NCBI RefSeq assembly: GCF_039822205.1 | Contig: NZ_JBAGBW010000008.1 | Coordinates: 1-64,000, forward strand | DNA: 64,000 nucleotides | Direction: 5' to 3' | Source of the DNA: Thermodesulfobium sp. 4217-1 | Lineage (GTDB): Bacteria; Thermodesulfobiota; Thermodesulfobiia; Thermodesulfobiales; Thermodesulfobiaceae | Shown: positions 28,145-36,412 of the stretch, piece after piece | Layout: every line of letters starts with the position of its first letter | Numbering within the stretch: the first letter of the stretch is position 1 | Notes under the pieces: model-generated | What the model was told of the DNA's origin: nothing | The model's input: only the letters and a program-made list of their open reading frames with translations | Databases searched by the model: none | Program-made: the position numbers and the translations under genes

Positions 28145-28364
28145 TTTTTTCTTCCTCTTTGAATTTCTTGCTATATTTTTTGTTAAACTTCTCTATCCTG
28201 CCTTCTGTGTCAACAAGTTTCTGAGTTCCAGTGAAAAATGGGTGACATTTTGAGCAGATATCTACCTTGATAGCCTTCTTGTTTGAACCTGTGGTAAAAG
28301 TATTGCCACAAGCGCATGTAACCACGCAGTCCTCATAAAATTGAGGATGAATTCCTTCTTTCAA
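28140..28364 (-). CDS. rpmE: large ribosomal subunit protein bL31, zinc-binding form
   Basis: A 74-residue L31 with the [12 protein letters not shown] opening and four zinc-type cysteines (CAC near residue 14, CSKC near 38). TTG 28364 is chosen because GGAGGTG lies 6 bases upstream; TTG 28379 would have no ribosome site. Four-cysteine L31 acts in 50S assembly and as a zinc store. It precedes thyX with a 5-base overlap. Confidence 0.95.
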   Translation of the reverse strand: MKEGIHPQFYEDCVVTCACGNTFTTGSNKKAIKVDICSKCHPFFTGTQKLVDTEGRIEKFNKKYSKKFKEEEKN

Positions 28365-28396
28365 TTGATACACCTCCAATACAAATTAAAAATATT

Positions 28397-28425
28397 TTAA
28401 CATAATTTGAAATAGAATGTATAAT
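28397..28425 (+). promoter_or_regulatory. promoter of the dsrE-like gene
   Basis: TTAACA and TATAAT stand exactly 17 bases apart. Transcription would begin about 45 bases before the ATG, with AAAGGAGG as the ribosome site. Confidence 0.65.
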
Positions 28426-28476
28426 TACAAGGATTGTAAAAAATAAATTTATTGAAAACAATTTAAAGGAGGATCT

Positions 28477-28839
28477 ATGTCAGAAAAACTTGTTGTAACA
28501 GTAACGGTGGGACCAGATGATCCAGAAAAGGCTACCTTTGCCTTTATAATGGCGAACACTGCTCTAATTATGGAGATGGATGTAACAATGATATTCCAAT
28601 CAAATGGAATTTATAACGTCACCAAGGGAGCATACGAACACATAAAGGCTGTAGAGCACGAAACCATTAAAGAACATGTAGACAATTTTATTGAAAATGG
28701 AGGAAAGCTGCTCGCTTGTATCCCTGCTTGTATTTCAAAAGAGATACCAAAGGACCAGCTAATAGATGGTGTCCAAATGATAAAGGCAGGAAGGGCTCTC
28801 AAGGAGATGATGGAAGCCAATCTCGTTCTGAATTATTAA
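28477..28839 (+). CDS. DsrE/F-like sulfur-relay family protein
   Basis: The 120-residue protein fits the DsrE fold: VTVTVGPDDPEKATFAFIMANTAL, a central MIFQSNGIYN strand, and KLLACIPACISKEI with two cysteines in the segment where DsrE relatives carry a sulfur-accepting Cys. Such proteins pass persulfide sulfur or bind small sulfur compounds in the cytosol. It has its own promoter and is closed by a strong terminator, so it is monocistronic. Whether it serves sulfite reduction or thiolation of RNA is unknown. Confidence 0.82.
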   Translation: MSEKLVVTVTVGPDDPEKATFAFIMANTALIMEMDVTMIFQSNGIYNVTKGAYEHIKAVEHETIKEHVDNFIENGGKLLACIPACISKEIPKDQLIDGVQMIKAGRALKEMMEANLVLNY

Positions 28840-28923
28840 AAATTAGCTTATAAGTTTTTTGTCACCTATTTTTACAGATCAGCTGATCGGATAAATATTA
28901 TTAACGAGCTAACATTAAATTCA

Positions 28924-28959
28924 AAAAAGGTGTATGCACTAAAGTGCATACACCTTTTT
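28924..28959. terminator. bidirectional terminator between dsrE-like gene and cydB
   Basis: A perfect 17-base inverted repeat (AAAAAGGTGTATGCACT and its complement) with a two-base loop ends in T runs on both strands. It serves the converging dsrE-like and cydAB transcripts. Confidence 0.9.
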
Positions 28960-28967
28960 CTTGTTAA

Positions 28968-29978
28968 TTAATAGCCCTCTCCTTCACCTTCTTTTATCTT
29001 GTAGCTAAATGTTTTATATGTCCAAAATTTATACGCAAGTACAATCGGTACGAATATTATCACTACAACTGTCATAACGGTTAATGTATATTGGCTTGAA
29101 GATGAGTTAAAAGCGCTTAAGCTAAAAGCATTGTTGATGCTAGAAGGAATAAGATTTGGATATAATCCTCCTACGCCAGTAAACGTTAAAAATATTATAC
29201 ATATCGCCGATGATAGAAAGGCCATAATTTCAGAGGAATTGATAAAAAATCCTGCTCCCAAAAGCCCAATTACACAAAGAATGGGCACAATAAGTAGAAA
29301 TGGCATAGAAAAGTAGTTGGCATAAAGATTGGTTACAAAGTAAGCGCTTACCAAGAACAAAACTGCAAAGAATAGCGTGATAAACCATAGCTTCCTGGCA
29401 AGAGCCTTAGCCCTAAGATTGATATCCCCTTCAGTTCTAAAAGAAAGCCAAAGAGAGCCATGCAACAAGAAAGCTACTACAAACAAGATACCGGTAATTA
29501 GCCCAAACGGGTTAAGAAGCGTTATCAGATTTCCATGATAGCCGGTCTGATCGATTGGAAGTCCTTGAAAAATATTCCCAAAGGCAACTCCAAGCAAAAG
29601 TGCAGGTAAAAGACTCCCAAGAAACAATCCATTTTCTAACAAAGAAGCTAAAGAAGGATTATTTACCTTATACCTAAATTCAAGGCATACAGCTCTTATT
29701 ATCAAGCCGTACAAAATAAGCATAAGCGGAAGGTATAGAAAACTGAACATATAGGCATATGTAGTCGGAAAAGCAGCAAAAGTAGCGCCTCCTGCAGTTA
29801 TAAGCCATACCTCGTTAGCATCCCAAACGGGGCCAACGCTTTCAAGCATAGTCTTTTTGTCTTGATCTGTTTTACCAAAAAATGGAAATAACATACCTAT
29901 TCCAAGATCAAAACCATCAAGGGCAAAATACATAGCCCAAAGCAGTCCCCAAATGATAAACCACAATATATTTAACAT
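28968..29978 (-). CDS. cydB: cytochrome bd quinol oxidase subunit II
   Basis: A 336-residue polytopic protein with the CydB opening MYFALDGFDLGIGMLFPF and VGPVWDANEVWLITAGGATFAAFP, a signature of the subunit. With CydA it oxidises quinol and reduces oxygen to water without proton pumping. It lies 11 bases behind cydA and ends before the terminator. No cydX-like small gene is visible after it. In a presumed anaerobe it likely serves oxygen removal. Confidence 0.95.
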   Translation of the reverse strand: MLNILWFIIWGLLWAMYFALDGFDLGIGMLFPFFGKTDQDKKTMLESVGPVWDANEVWLITAGGATFAAFPTTYAYMFSFLYLPLMLILYGLIIRAVCLEFRYKVNNPSLASLLENGLFLGSLLPALLLGVAFGNIFQGLPIDQTGYHGNLITLLNPFGLITGILFVVAFLLHGSLWLSFRTEGDINLRAKALARKLWFITLFFAVLFLVSAYFVTNLYANYFSMPFLLIVPILCVIGLLGAGFFINSSEIMAFLSSAICIIFLTFTGVGGLYPNLIPSSINNAFSLSAFNSSSSQYTLTVMTVVVIIFVPIVLAYKFWTYKTFSYKIKEGEGEGY

Positions 29979-29989
29979 AACTTCACCCC

Positions 29990-31306
29990 CTAATCCGTTT
30001 CCAAAGGACCCTTGCGGGCATAATAAGTTAATAGCGTAAAATCAAGAACAGCAAGCGCTGTATACAAAACAATGAAAATTCCAAGAGTTAATATGACGTC
30101 TCCAATTGTCAAGTTTTTGCTAACAGCATCGTTCGTCTTCAACAAACCATACACTATCCAGGGCTGTCTTCCAACCTCAGCAACAATCCAGCCAACTTGA
30201 GTAGCAATATATGGAAGAGGAAGTGAGTAGAGCATTATTCTCAAAAAACCACGATGATTGAGCAATTTGTCTTTCTTAGCAAGCCACCATGCCAAAATCG
30301 TTAGAAATATAAAAAGCGTTCCCAAACCAACCATTATCCTAAAACTCAGAAAAACTGGAGTTACAGGGGGGATATCGTTCTGAGGGAAGCTATTTAGCCC
30401 CCTGACTGTAGCATTGGGATCATGATAAGCAAGCAAGCTTAAGAGAGACGGTATAGGAAAAGCCTCTACCAGATTTGACTTTTTAGCATCATCAGGCACC
30501 AACAAAAGGTAAATTGGAGCTGATTTTTCAGTATTCCAAAGAGACTCCATTGCAGCTATTTTTGTTGGTTGAACATGTGCAACCTCTGCAGCGTGCATAT
30601 CACCAATAAAAAATACAAGTAAACTCGAAATCATGCCAAAGGTGGCAGCAATGTAAAATGACTTTTTAAAAAACTCAACATTTTGTTTTTTCAAAAGATG
30701 ATAGGCAGATATACCCATTACAAAAAAAGCACCTACAACAAAGCCTGCTGTAATGGTGTGGGTAAACTTAAGCCATGCGTATGGGTTAAACACCACAGCA
30801 GCAAAATTGGTCATCTCTGCTCTATTGTTCTTAAGAACAAAGCCTACAGGATCTTGCATCCAAGCATTGGCAATGAGTATCCATAGAGCAGACAGATTTG
30901 ATGAGAAGGCCACAAGCCAGATACTAATTAAGTGCATCTTTGGCGATATCCTTTTCCACCCAAAAAGCCAAACTCCCAAGAATGTAGATTCAAGGAAGAA
31001 AGCAAGTGTAGCCTCTATTGCAAGAGGCGCGCCAAAAATATCACCCACATAAATAGAGTATTGAGCCCAGTTAGTACCAAATTGAAATTCAAGTGTAATA
31101 CCAGTGACAATGCCTAAAACAAAATTAATTAGAAATAGCCTTCCCCAAAATTTTGTCATCTTCAGATAAATTTCATTTTTTGTTCTGTAATGAAGAGTTT
31201 CCATTATTGCCACAAGGATGCCCAAGCCCAAAGTTAATGGGACAAAAATAAAGTGGTACATTGCAGTAGCTCCAAATTGCAGTCTTGACAATGTTACAAC
31301 GTCCAT
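29990..31306 (-). CDS. cydA: cytochrome bd quinol oxidase subunit I
   Basis: A 438-residue subunit carrying hemes b558, b595 and d. FGATAMYHFIFVPLTLG contains the N-terminal heme His. KFTHTITAGFVVGAF has the second axial His, and GRQPWIVYGLLKT is the conserved C-terminal motif. The Q loop appears short, as in non-enterobacterial forms. The ATG follows GGGGGAAAT. The upstream gap 31307-31399 is shared with a divergent methyltransferase gene and should contain the promoter. Confidence 0.96.
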   Translation of the reverse strand: MDVVTLSRLQFGATAMYHFIFVPLTLGLGILVAIMETLHYRTKNEIYLKMTKFWGRLFLINFVLGIVTGITLEFQFGTNWAQYSIYVGDIFGAPLAIEATLAFFLESTFLGVWLFGWKRISPKMHLISIWLVAFSSNLSALWILIANAWMQDPVGFVLKNNRAEMTNFAAVVFNPYAWLKFTHTITAGFVVGAFFVMGISAYHLLKKQNVEFFKKSFYIAATFGMISSLLVFFIGDMHAAEVAHVQPTKIAAMESLWNTEKSAPIYLLLVPDDAKKSNLVEAFPIPSLLSLLAYHDPNATVRGLNSFPQNDIPPVTPVFLSFRIMVGLGTLFIFLTILAWWLAKKDKLLNHRGFLRIMLYSLPLPYIATQVGWIVAEVGRQPWIVYGLLKTNDAVSKNLTIGDVILTLGIFIVLYTALAVLDFTLLTYYARKGPLETD

Positions 31307-31399
31307 AAATTTCCCCCTTTCATTTTTTATTATAATAAATTATAGTTAACAATAGATAAAAGTCAATAGAAATGAGAATTACTTCTAAGAGGTGAAATA

Positions 31400-32587
31400 A
31401 TGGAAAAAATTAATAAAGATTCAAGGATCTCGTTATCAATAGATTTAACATGGGAAGAGAACAATATTAAGCATGTAGAAAATTATTTTGCAAGACCACA
31501 CATGTGGCTTGATGCAAATACTTTACCAGACAATTTACATGAATGGTTACCCGGAAAAGAAGTTGGAGAGGTATTTGAGTTTACTTATGGTGCAGGAGAG
31601 CTTTTTTCACCTTACTCATCCAAAAATATAATACCAATAAAGTGGTTCTCAGAAGAAGAAAAGCAAATTTTTAAAGTTGGCAGGTTTTATAGAATAGAGG
31701 CTCTAATGGGCAGAGAAGGTAAAAATTCTATTAAAAAGCCTTTGTTTAGGTGTATAGAGAAAAGAGACGATCTGTTCTTTGCTGATTTCAATCACCCACT
31801 ATCAGAGATAAAGTGTACTCTTACGGCTAAAGTAATGAGGATTGCCCAACAACCAGAGGTTCAGTTTGGCACAGGCGGAATGTGTTTTGATTGGATATCT
31901 GACATCGGAAATGGCATAGGAATGCAGGGAAAATTTAAACAAATTGACACTGATTTTTATTCAGCTAACTCGTTTGAAGTAAGAGACACAGAAGAAGGTG
32001 GAATATTTTATGAAAATAATTCCTCAATAATAAATGTAGACATTGTGCTAAAAAATAAAATAAGCGAAGTTTTAGAAAACATGATTGATAATAGCTCCAA
32101 AATTTTAGATATTATGGGCAGAACCTCTCCCTATTTAAAGAATAATCCTGATATAACAATAATTGGCTTAAACAAAGAAATATCCTCAATAGACAAAAAG
32201 ATTTCATCAATCAATAATAAAAATATTGTAAAAGATCCACGCCTGCCATATTATGAAGGCCAATTCGATTTTGTAATATGTAGCTTCTGTTTCGAATATT
32301 TACCTCGTCCACAAGAGTTTGTGAACGAGGTAAATAGGATTTTAAAACCTGGTGGTTCCTTTATAACAATATTTACAAATAGATACTTCAAACCTAAATC
32401 AATACTTTTATGGTCCGAGCTAAATGATTTCGAAAGGCTTGGATATTTGCAAGATAATTACAAAAGAACCAACTTTAAAAATATATCCACCTATACTTCG
32501 CGTGGATATCTAAGAGCACTTTCTGACCCTGAAGCCGTAATAGACAGGCAAAGCGCCCCTCTTTTTTTAATAAAGGGCACAAAATAA
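31400..32587 (+). CDS. SlyD/FKBP-like domain fused to a SAM-dependent methyltransferase-like domain
   Basis: A 395-residue soluble protein. Residues about 25-165 resemble a SlyD-type FKBP: LPGKEVGEVFEFTYGAGE, then PIKWFSEEE and KVGRFYR, and DLFFADFNHPLSEIKCTLTAKV, where FNHPL is the SlyD hallmark. Residues about 230-395 resemble a class I methyltransferase (ILDIMGRTSP, FDFVICSFCFEYLPRPQEFVNEVNRILKPGGSF). The glycine-rich SAM loop is poorly conserved. No substrate is evident. AAGAGGTG precedes the ATG. It is divergent from cydA and convergent with the DUF134 gene. Confidence 0.72.
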   Translation: MEKINKDSRISLSIDLTWEENNIKHVENYFARPHMWLDANTLPDNLHEWLPGKEVGEVFEFTYGAGELFSPYSSKNIIPIKWFSEEEKQIFKVGRFYRIEALMGREGKNSIKKPLFRCIEKRDDLFFADFNHPLSEIKCTLTAKVMRIAQQPEVQFGTGGMCFDWISDIGNGIGMQGKFKQIDTDFYSANSFEVRDTEEGGIFYENNSSIINVDIVLKNKISEVLENMIDNSSKILDIMGRTSPYLKNNPDITIIGLNKEISSIDKKISSINNKNIVKDPRLPYYEGQFDFVICSFCFEYLPRPQEFVNEVNRILKPGGSFITIFTNRYFKPKSILLWSELNDFERLGYLQDNYKRTNFKNISTYTSRGYLRALSDPEAVIDRQSAPLFLIKGTK

Positions 32588-32589
32588 AT

Positions 32590-32913
32590 CTATTTGGCTA
32601 CCTCTTTGTCAACATCCTGATTGATAAATTCATAATTGCCATCAGTTTTGATTTTCAAAACTTTGCCGTTGACAAGAAAGTCAGCCAGCTTTTTTCCTGC
32701 GATGTCTACTGTTCTTCCGACAGTCTGTCTGGAAACGCCAAGCTTCTTTGCGGCTCCATCCTGATCTAAGCCTTCACCAAAAACAAGCCTGAGAGTTTCG
32801 ACTTCATCAAGATCCATCAAAACCTCTTCTTTTGTTTTGCCTGCACCTTTTGGAGCATATACGCTATACTTAGGCTCCATTTGAATAAATCTTTTCAATT
32901 TCGGTCTTGGCAC
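32590..32913 (-). CDS. DUF134/UPF0251 helix-turn-helix protein
   Basis: The 107-residue protein begins MPRPKLKRFIQMEP, has the DEVETLRLVFGEGLDQDGAAKKLGVSRQTVGRTVDIAGKKLADFLVNGKVL core of the family, and carries a sigma-factor-like helix-turn-helix. GTG 32913 is preferred: AAGGAG lies 9 bases upstream and the protein then starts with the usual PRP. It is divergent from the Spy-like gene, and the gap contains a CACAATTGTG palindrome, so it may control that gene. Ligand and targets are unproven. Confidence 0.88.
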   Translation of the reverse strand: MPRPKLKRFIQMEPKYSVYAPKGAGKTKEEVLMDLDEVETLRLVFGEGLDQDGAAKKLGVSRQTVGRTVDIAGKKLADFLVNGKVLKIKTDGNYEFINQDVDKEVAK

Positions 32914-32934
32914 AAAAATCATCTCCTTATATTA

Positions 32935-32944
32935 CACAATTGTG
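32935..32944. promoter_or_regulatory. possible operator between DUF134 gene and spy-like gene
   Basis: CACAATTGTG is a perfect 10-base palindrome, about 20 bases upstream of the DUF134 start. A looser inverted repeat (ATTG...CAAT) follows. Binding by the DUF134 protein is a guess from position. Confidence 0.3.
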
Positions 32945-33073
32945 ATTAAAAACTATTACATTGTAGCATATTGCAATAATTAAAGATTAAAAAATTCTGT
33001 TACTTTCTAATGAAAGCTACCGTATATAAAAGTATCAAGAGAGTTTTAAATCTGATATTTTAGGAGGAAAAGA

Positions 33074-33541
33074 ATGAAAAAGTTTTTCGTAGGCGTTATG
33101 GCTTTAGCTCTACTTGCATCTGTTTGGTTTATGGGAAATTCGTTTGCTTTTGGTACAGGAGGTTTTGGTCCAGGTTCGGGTCATGGTTATGCAATGGATC
33201 AGGCTCATAATGGACAGGGCTTTAATTACGAGCAAAGAGAAAACTTTATGCTCGATAAGTTGAAAGCAAAGTTAAGCTTGACAGATGACCAGGTTACACA
33301 GATTAAATCATTGCTCGATAACAAGTATTCCCAAGCTAAGGTTGTAAGAACAAAGCTCTGGAATCTAAACAATGACTACAGAAATTTAGTAGCTAATAAG
33401 GCAGATATGTCTACCCTTGAATCAAAGATAAAGGAGATAAATAGCGCAAAAGTTGAGATGTTAAATTTGAACACAGATTATAGAATTAAAATATTAGAAG
33501 TGCTAACCCCCGACCAAAGAGTTTTAATGTCTATGAGATAG
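33074..33541 (+). CDS. Spy/CpxP-like periplasmic protein
   Basis: A 155-residue exported protein with a signal peptide (MKKFFVG then hydrophobic, cut near SFA), a Gly/His-rich linker, then helical LTxxQ-type repeats (KLSLTDDQVTQIKSLL and VLTPDQRVLMSM). Spy/CpxP proteins act as periplasmic chaperones or metal/stress sensors. AGGAGG precedes the ATG, and a strong terminator follows. The neighbouring DUF134 regulator may control it. It is further evidence for a periplasm. Confidence 0.8.
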   Translation: MKKFFVGVMALALLASVWFMGNSFAFGTGGFGPGSGHGYAMDQAHNGQGFNYEQRENFMLDKLKAKLSLTDDQVTQIKSLLDNKYSQAKVVRTKLWNLNNDYRNLVANKADMSTLESKIKEINSAKVEMLNLNTDYRIKILEVLTPDQRVLMSMR

Positions 33542-33570
33542 ATTTATTTAAAAAACAAGTGCTTTACATA

Positions 33571-33599
33571 AAAAACCCCGCTATTGAGCGGGGTTTTTT
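33571..33599 (+). terminator. rho-independent terminator after spy-like gene
   Basis: AAACCCCGCT and AGCGGGGTTT pair around ATTG, followed by Ts. Confidence 0.92.
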
Positions 33600-33872
33600 A
33601 TTATGAAAGTAGAATGTGATTTTATAGCTGACGAACTAATCCAAACATATGTTATTCATAATTTGCAAATATGCTACCTATTCTGAAAGAAAATCTCCTA
33701 AAATTATTGGCATAATTTCATAAAAAACACAGTAATAAGGTATCAATTAGAAAAATTTTAACTCTAAACACAACAGCTTGCAGTGGTTGATGCTGTTGAG
33801 AAATTTTAATTAAAATTATCAAGATTGGTGTTGTATAATTAATTAAACATATGAAAATTAAGGGGGATAAAA
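33600..33872. other. intergenic region, no gene recognised
   Basis: This stretch has only very short open frames. Around 33748-33825 an outer AAAATTT/AAATTTT pair and an inner CAACAGC/GCTGTTG pair could form a hairpin. The last 40 bases should contain the promoter and the AAGGGGG ribosome site of the sulfite-reductase-like gene. Confidence 0.5.
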
Positions 33873-34532
33873 ATGGAAGTTGAAAAAAATGGTGCAATTT
33901 TACAAAGAGATAAAGAAACATACGCCGTAGTAGCAAGGATCCCTTGTGGGATACTCTCTCTTGAAACTATGGAAACAATTTCATCAGTAGTAAAAAAGTA
34001 TTCTATACCAATAGTTAAAATCTCATCAGGACAAAGAATTGTGTTAGTTGGGATCAAGCCTGACGAAATTGATCTAGTCTGGGCAGATCTAAAAACAGGA
34101 ATTGGCAGGGCGCTTGAGCCTTGTCTACACTATGTCCAAGCATGTCCTGGGACAAGCGTTTGCAGATTTGGGCAAAAAAATTCTCTTGAAATGGGCATGA
34201 AATTAGAAAATATTTTATACGGCTTGCCTACTGCTGCAAAAATAAAAATTGGAGTATCAGGATGTCCATTTAACTGTGGTGAAGCTTTCACAAGAGACAT
34301 AGGTTTGATTGGAACAGTTAAAGGTTGGAAATTGATTTTTGGAGGCAATTCTGGCAGGGCTCCCAGGATTGGTGACGTCATAAAAGAAGAGCTATCTGAA
34401 GAGGATGCAGTGGATCTGGTTAAAAGGGCTATAAAAATATATACAGACAAGGCTAACCCAAAAGATAGGAGTGCAAGATTCATCGAAAAGTTTGGCATAG
34501 AAAATTTTAAAAAAGAGGTTTTTGGCTCTTAA
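33873..34532 (+). CDS. small siroheme/4Fe-4S sulfite-nitrite reductase-like protein
   Basis: The 219-residue protein carries the NIR/SIR fold: an N-terminal ferredoxin-like half (VARIPCGILSLETMETISSVV) and the siroheme-iron-sulfur site CPGTSVC plus GCPFNCGEA, giving C-x5-C and C-x3-C. Its size matches the low-molecular-weight assimilatory-type sulfite reductases of sulfate reducers and methanogens rather than the large DsrAB or CysI. No electron partner gene is adjacent. It probably reduces sulfite or nitrite, or detoxifies sulfite; substrate not determined. Confidence 0.87.
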   Translation: MEVEKNGAILQRDKETYAVVARIPCGILSLETMETISSVVKKYSIPIVKISSGQRIVLVGIKPDEIDLVWADLKTGIGRALEPCLHYVQACPGTSVCRFGQKNSLEMGMKLENILYGLPTAAKIKIGVSGCPFNCGEAFTRDIGLIGTVKGWKLIFGGNSGRAPRIGDVIKEELSEEDAVDLVKRAIKIYTDKANPKDRSARFIEKFGIENFKKEVFGS

Positions 34533-34634
34533 AATAATAATTATTCTTTTGTGTTATAATGAAAACCTCTAAACAACTTTCTAAATTTATTTGCAAAATA
34601 TTTAGAAATAAATTATATCTTAAAGAGGCATACG

Positions 34635-35849
34635 GTGGATTCTTTTATAGCAAGGCAGCCAATATTAAATAGCGATAAAAAAACATTTGGGTACGAAGTT
34701 TTATTTAGAAGCTCATCAAAAAATGAATACGCCCAAGAAAATCCGGAAGAAGCTACATTAAGAGTTCTGGTTGATCTATTTACAAATTACGGAATAAATT
34801 ACATAGGCAAGGGATTGCCTGTATTTATAAATATCCCCCTTGATACCCTGAAAAGATCTATTCCGCCTACGCCCAAAGAGTCTGTTTTTTTTGAAATTAA
34901 CCAAAAAGACATTGACGTTCAAAAAGACTTTGCCTTTTTAAGAGACCTGTTCTATGCAGGATTTAACCTATCACATGAAGGAACAGATCTGCCTCATCCA
35001 TCAATCATAAACTTCTTTAAGGTCGTAAAAATTGACTTCACCTCCACTCCAAAAGATAAAAGGAAAGCTCTTCCCAAATTCATTGCTCCAAATATACTGT
35101 TAATTGCACACAAGGTAGAAAATCATAAAGTTTATGAAGAGGCATTGGAAGAAGGCTACGGACTATTTCAGGGATTTTATTTTTCAAAGCCAGAGACGTT
35201 GTCAAAAAAAGACTTTACGGCTTCACAAGTTGAACTCTTGAATATTTTAAAAATGCTCTTATCAGAAGATCTAAATTGGGATAAAGTTGAAAAGGAAATA
35301 AAGAAAAATGCATATTTAACAATTAAAATACTTAAGCTTGTCAATTCTTCTTTTTTTGGTTTTAGATGTGAGGTTAATTCGATACTACAAGCTATAGTTT
35401 TGTTGGGAAGAAAGCAAATGGTAAAGTGGATAGTGATGATCCTTATTATTGAAAAAACCTCAGCACCTTTAGAGCTTATAAAAATTACGCTGACAAGAGC
35501 AAGGCTTATGCAGCTGTTGGCACAGGAAACATCAAAAAAATTTAAAGAAGAAGAATATTACCTCATAGGATTGCTCTCTCTCTTTGACGTCATAACCGGT
35601 TTCTCAAAAGATAATCTTTTGGTGCATCTGCCTCTTAGCGATACGGTTTCAAATTCTATAAGAGGCGTTGATAATCCACAAACTAGAGGATATGTCCAAG
35701 CCCTAAAACTTGTCGAGTTCTATGAAAAGGGAGATTGGGACAAAGTGATAGCAATATGTTATGATCTTAGGATTAGACATGAAAGGATGGGCAATCTTTA
35801 TATGGAAGCAATAAGCTGGGCTGAGAGCACGCTCGAATCTATAAATTAA
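34635..35849 (+). CDS. EAL-HDOD signalling protein (YuxH-like)
   Basis: 404 residues. The N-terminal half opens FIARQPILNSDKKTFGYEVLFRSS, a degenerate EAL domain in which EAL is EVL and the metal residues are mostly lost (no DDFG motif). The C-terminal half is an HDOD domain (LTIKILKLVNSSFFGFRCEVNSILQAIVLLGRKQMVKWI). Such proteins usually act as c-di-GMP-related or regulatory scaffolds without catalysis. The start is GTG behind AAAGAGG. Tail-to-tail with the adenosine-specific kinase gene, overlapping 4 bases. Confidence 0.88.
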   Translation: MDSFIARQPILNSDKKTFGYEVLFRSSSKNEYAQENPEEATLRVLVDLFTNYGINYIGKGLPVFINIPLDTLKRSIPPTPKESVFFEINQKDIDVQKDFAFLRDLFYAGFNLSHEGTDLPHPSIINFFKVVKIDFTSTPKDKRKALPKFIAPNILLIAHKVENHKVYEEALEEGYGLFQGFYFSKPETLSKKDFTASQVELLNILKMLLSEDLNWDKVEKEIKKNAYLTIKILKLVNSSFFGFRCEVNSILQAIVLLGRKQMVKWIVMILIIEKTSAPLELIKITLTRARLMQLLAQETSKKFKEEEYYLIGLLSLFDVITGFSKDNLLVHLPLSDTVSNSIRGVDNPQTRGYVQALKLVEFYEKGDWDKVIAICYDLRIRHERMGNLYMEAISWAESTLESIN

Positions 35850-36334
35850 ACAAGTTTATATCCAATCTTCCTCAAAAATGCTTTTCTTTTTCCCTTATCA
35901 TCTAAATCTTCGACACCTTTAGGCTTGAGCCCGTCTATGACTCCCAATATACCACCGTTTCCATCTTCATCGTAGGAAACCACAACTTTAACGTCGTTTG
36001 CGGTTGCACAAAAGATAGATGCAACTTCCTGGCAGTTTTTTATGGCGTTTAAGATGTTTATTGGAAATGCATCTGTTAGTATAATGACAAAGCTGTGCCC
36101 ACAAGATAACTCGATGAGATTTTTTACGGCAACGTTAACAAGGTCATTACTGTTTCCCTCAGTCCTAATCAGACAATCTCCAGATGCCTCTGAAAATGCA
36201 ATGCCAAATTTAGCGTTTGGGCTGATGGATATTATAATTTCATAAAGATCCTCAATTGTTTTGATAAAATGAGCTTGGCCTAGTATTACGTTGGAATCAC
36301 TTGGAAAAGTTAACCTCTTGATCTCTAAGTTCAT
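35846..36334 (-). CDS. adenosine-specific kinase family protein
   Basis: The 162-residue protein matches the conserved adenosine-specific kinase family: VILGQAHFIKTIEDLYE, KFGIAFSEASGDCLIRTEGN, FPINILNAIKNCQEVASIFCATAN and GNGGILGVIDG are family blocks. The role in the cell is poorly known. ATG 36334 is chosen because GGAGG is 5 bases upstream; the longer start lacks one. It is divergent from the DEAD-box gene. Confidence 0.85.
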   Translation of the reverse strand: MNLEIKRLTFPSDSNVILGQAHFIKTIEDLYEIIISISPNAKFGIAFSEASGDCLIRTEGNSNDLVNVAVKNLIELSCGHSFVIILTDAFPINILNAIKNCQEVASIFCATANDVKVVVSYDEDGNGGILGVIDGLKPKGVEDLDDKGKRKAFLRKIGYKLV

Positions 36335-36412
36335 TGTGTCCTCCATTCTACGTTTATAGATTTAATGATACAATTTTAGCAATAAAAAGAAAAAGAAAAA
36401 AGGAGAAATAAA

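Noticed and set aside
28877-28888. GATCAGCTGATC palindrome
   Set aside because: Short, between a stop and a strong terminator; no nearby start to control.
33603-33686. 27-codon frame beginning MKVECDFIADEL
   Set aside because: No ribosome site, directly after a terminator, no similarity recognised.
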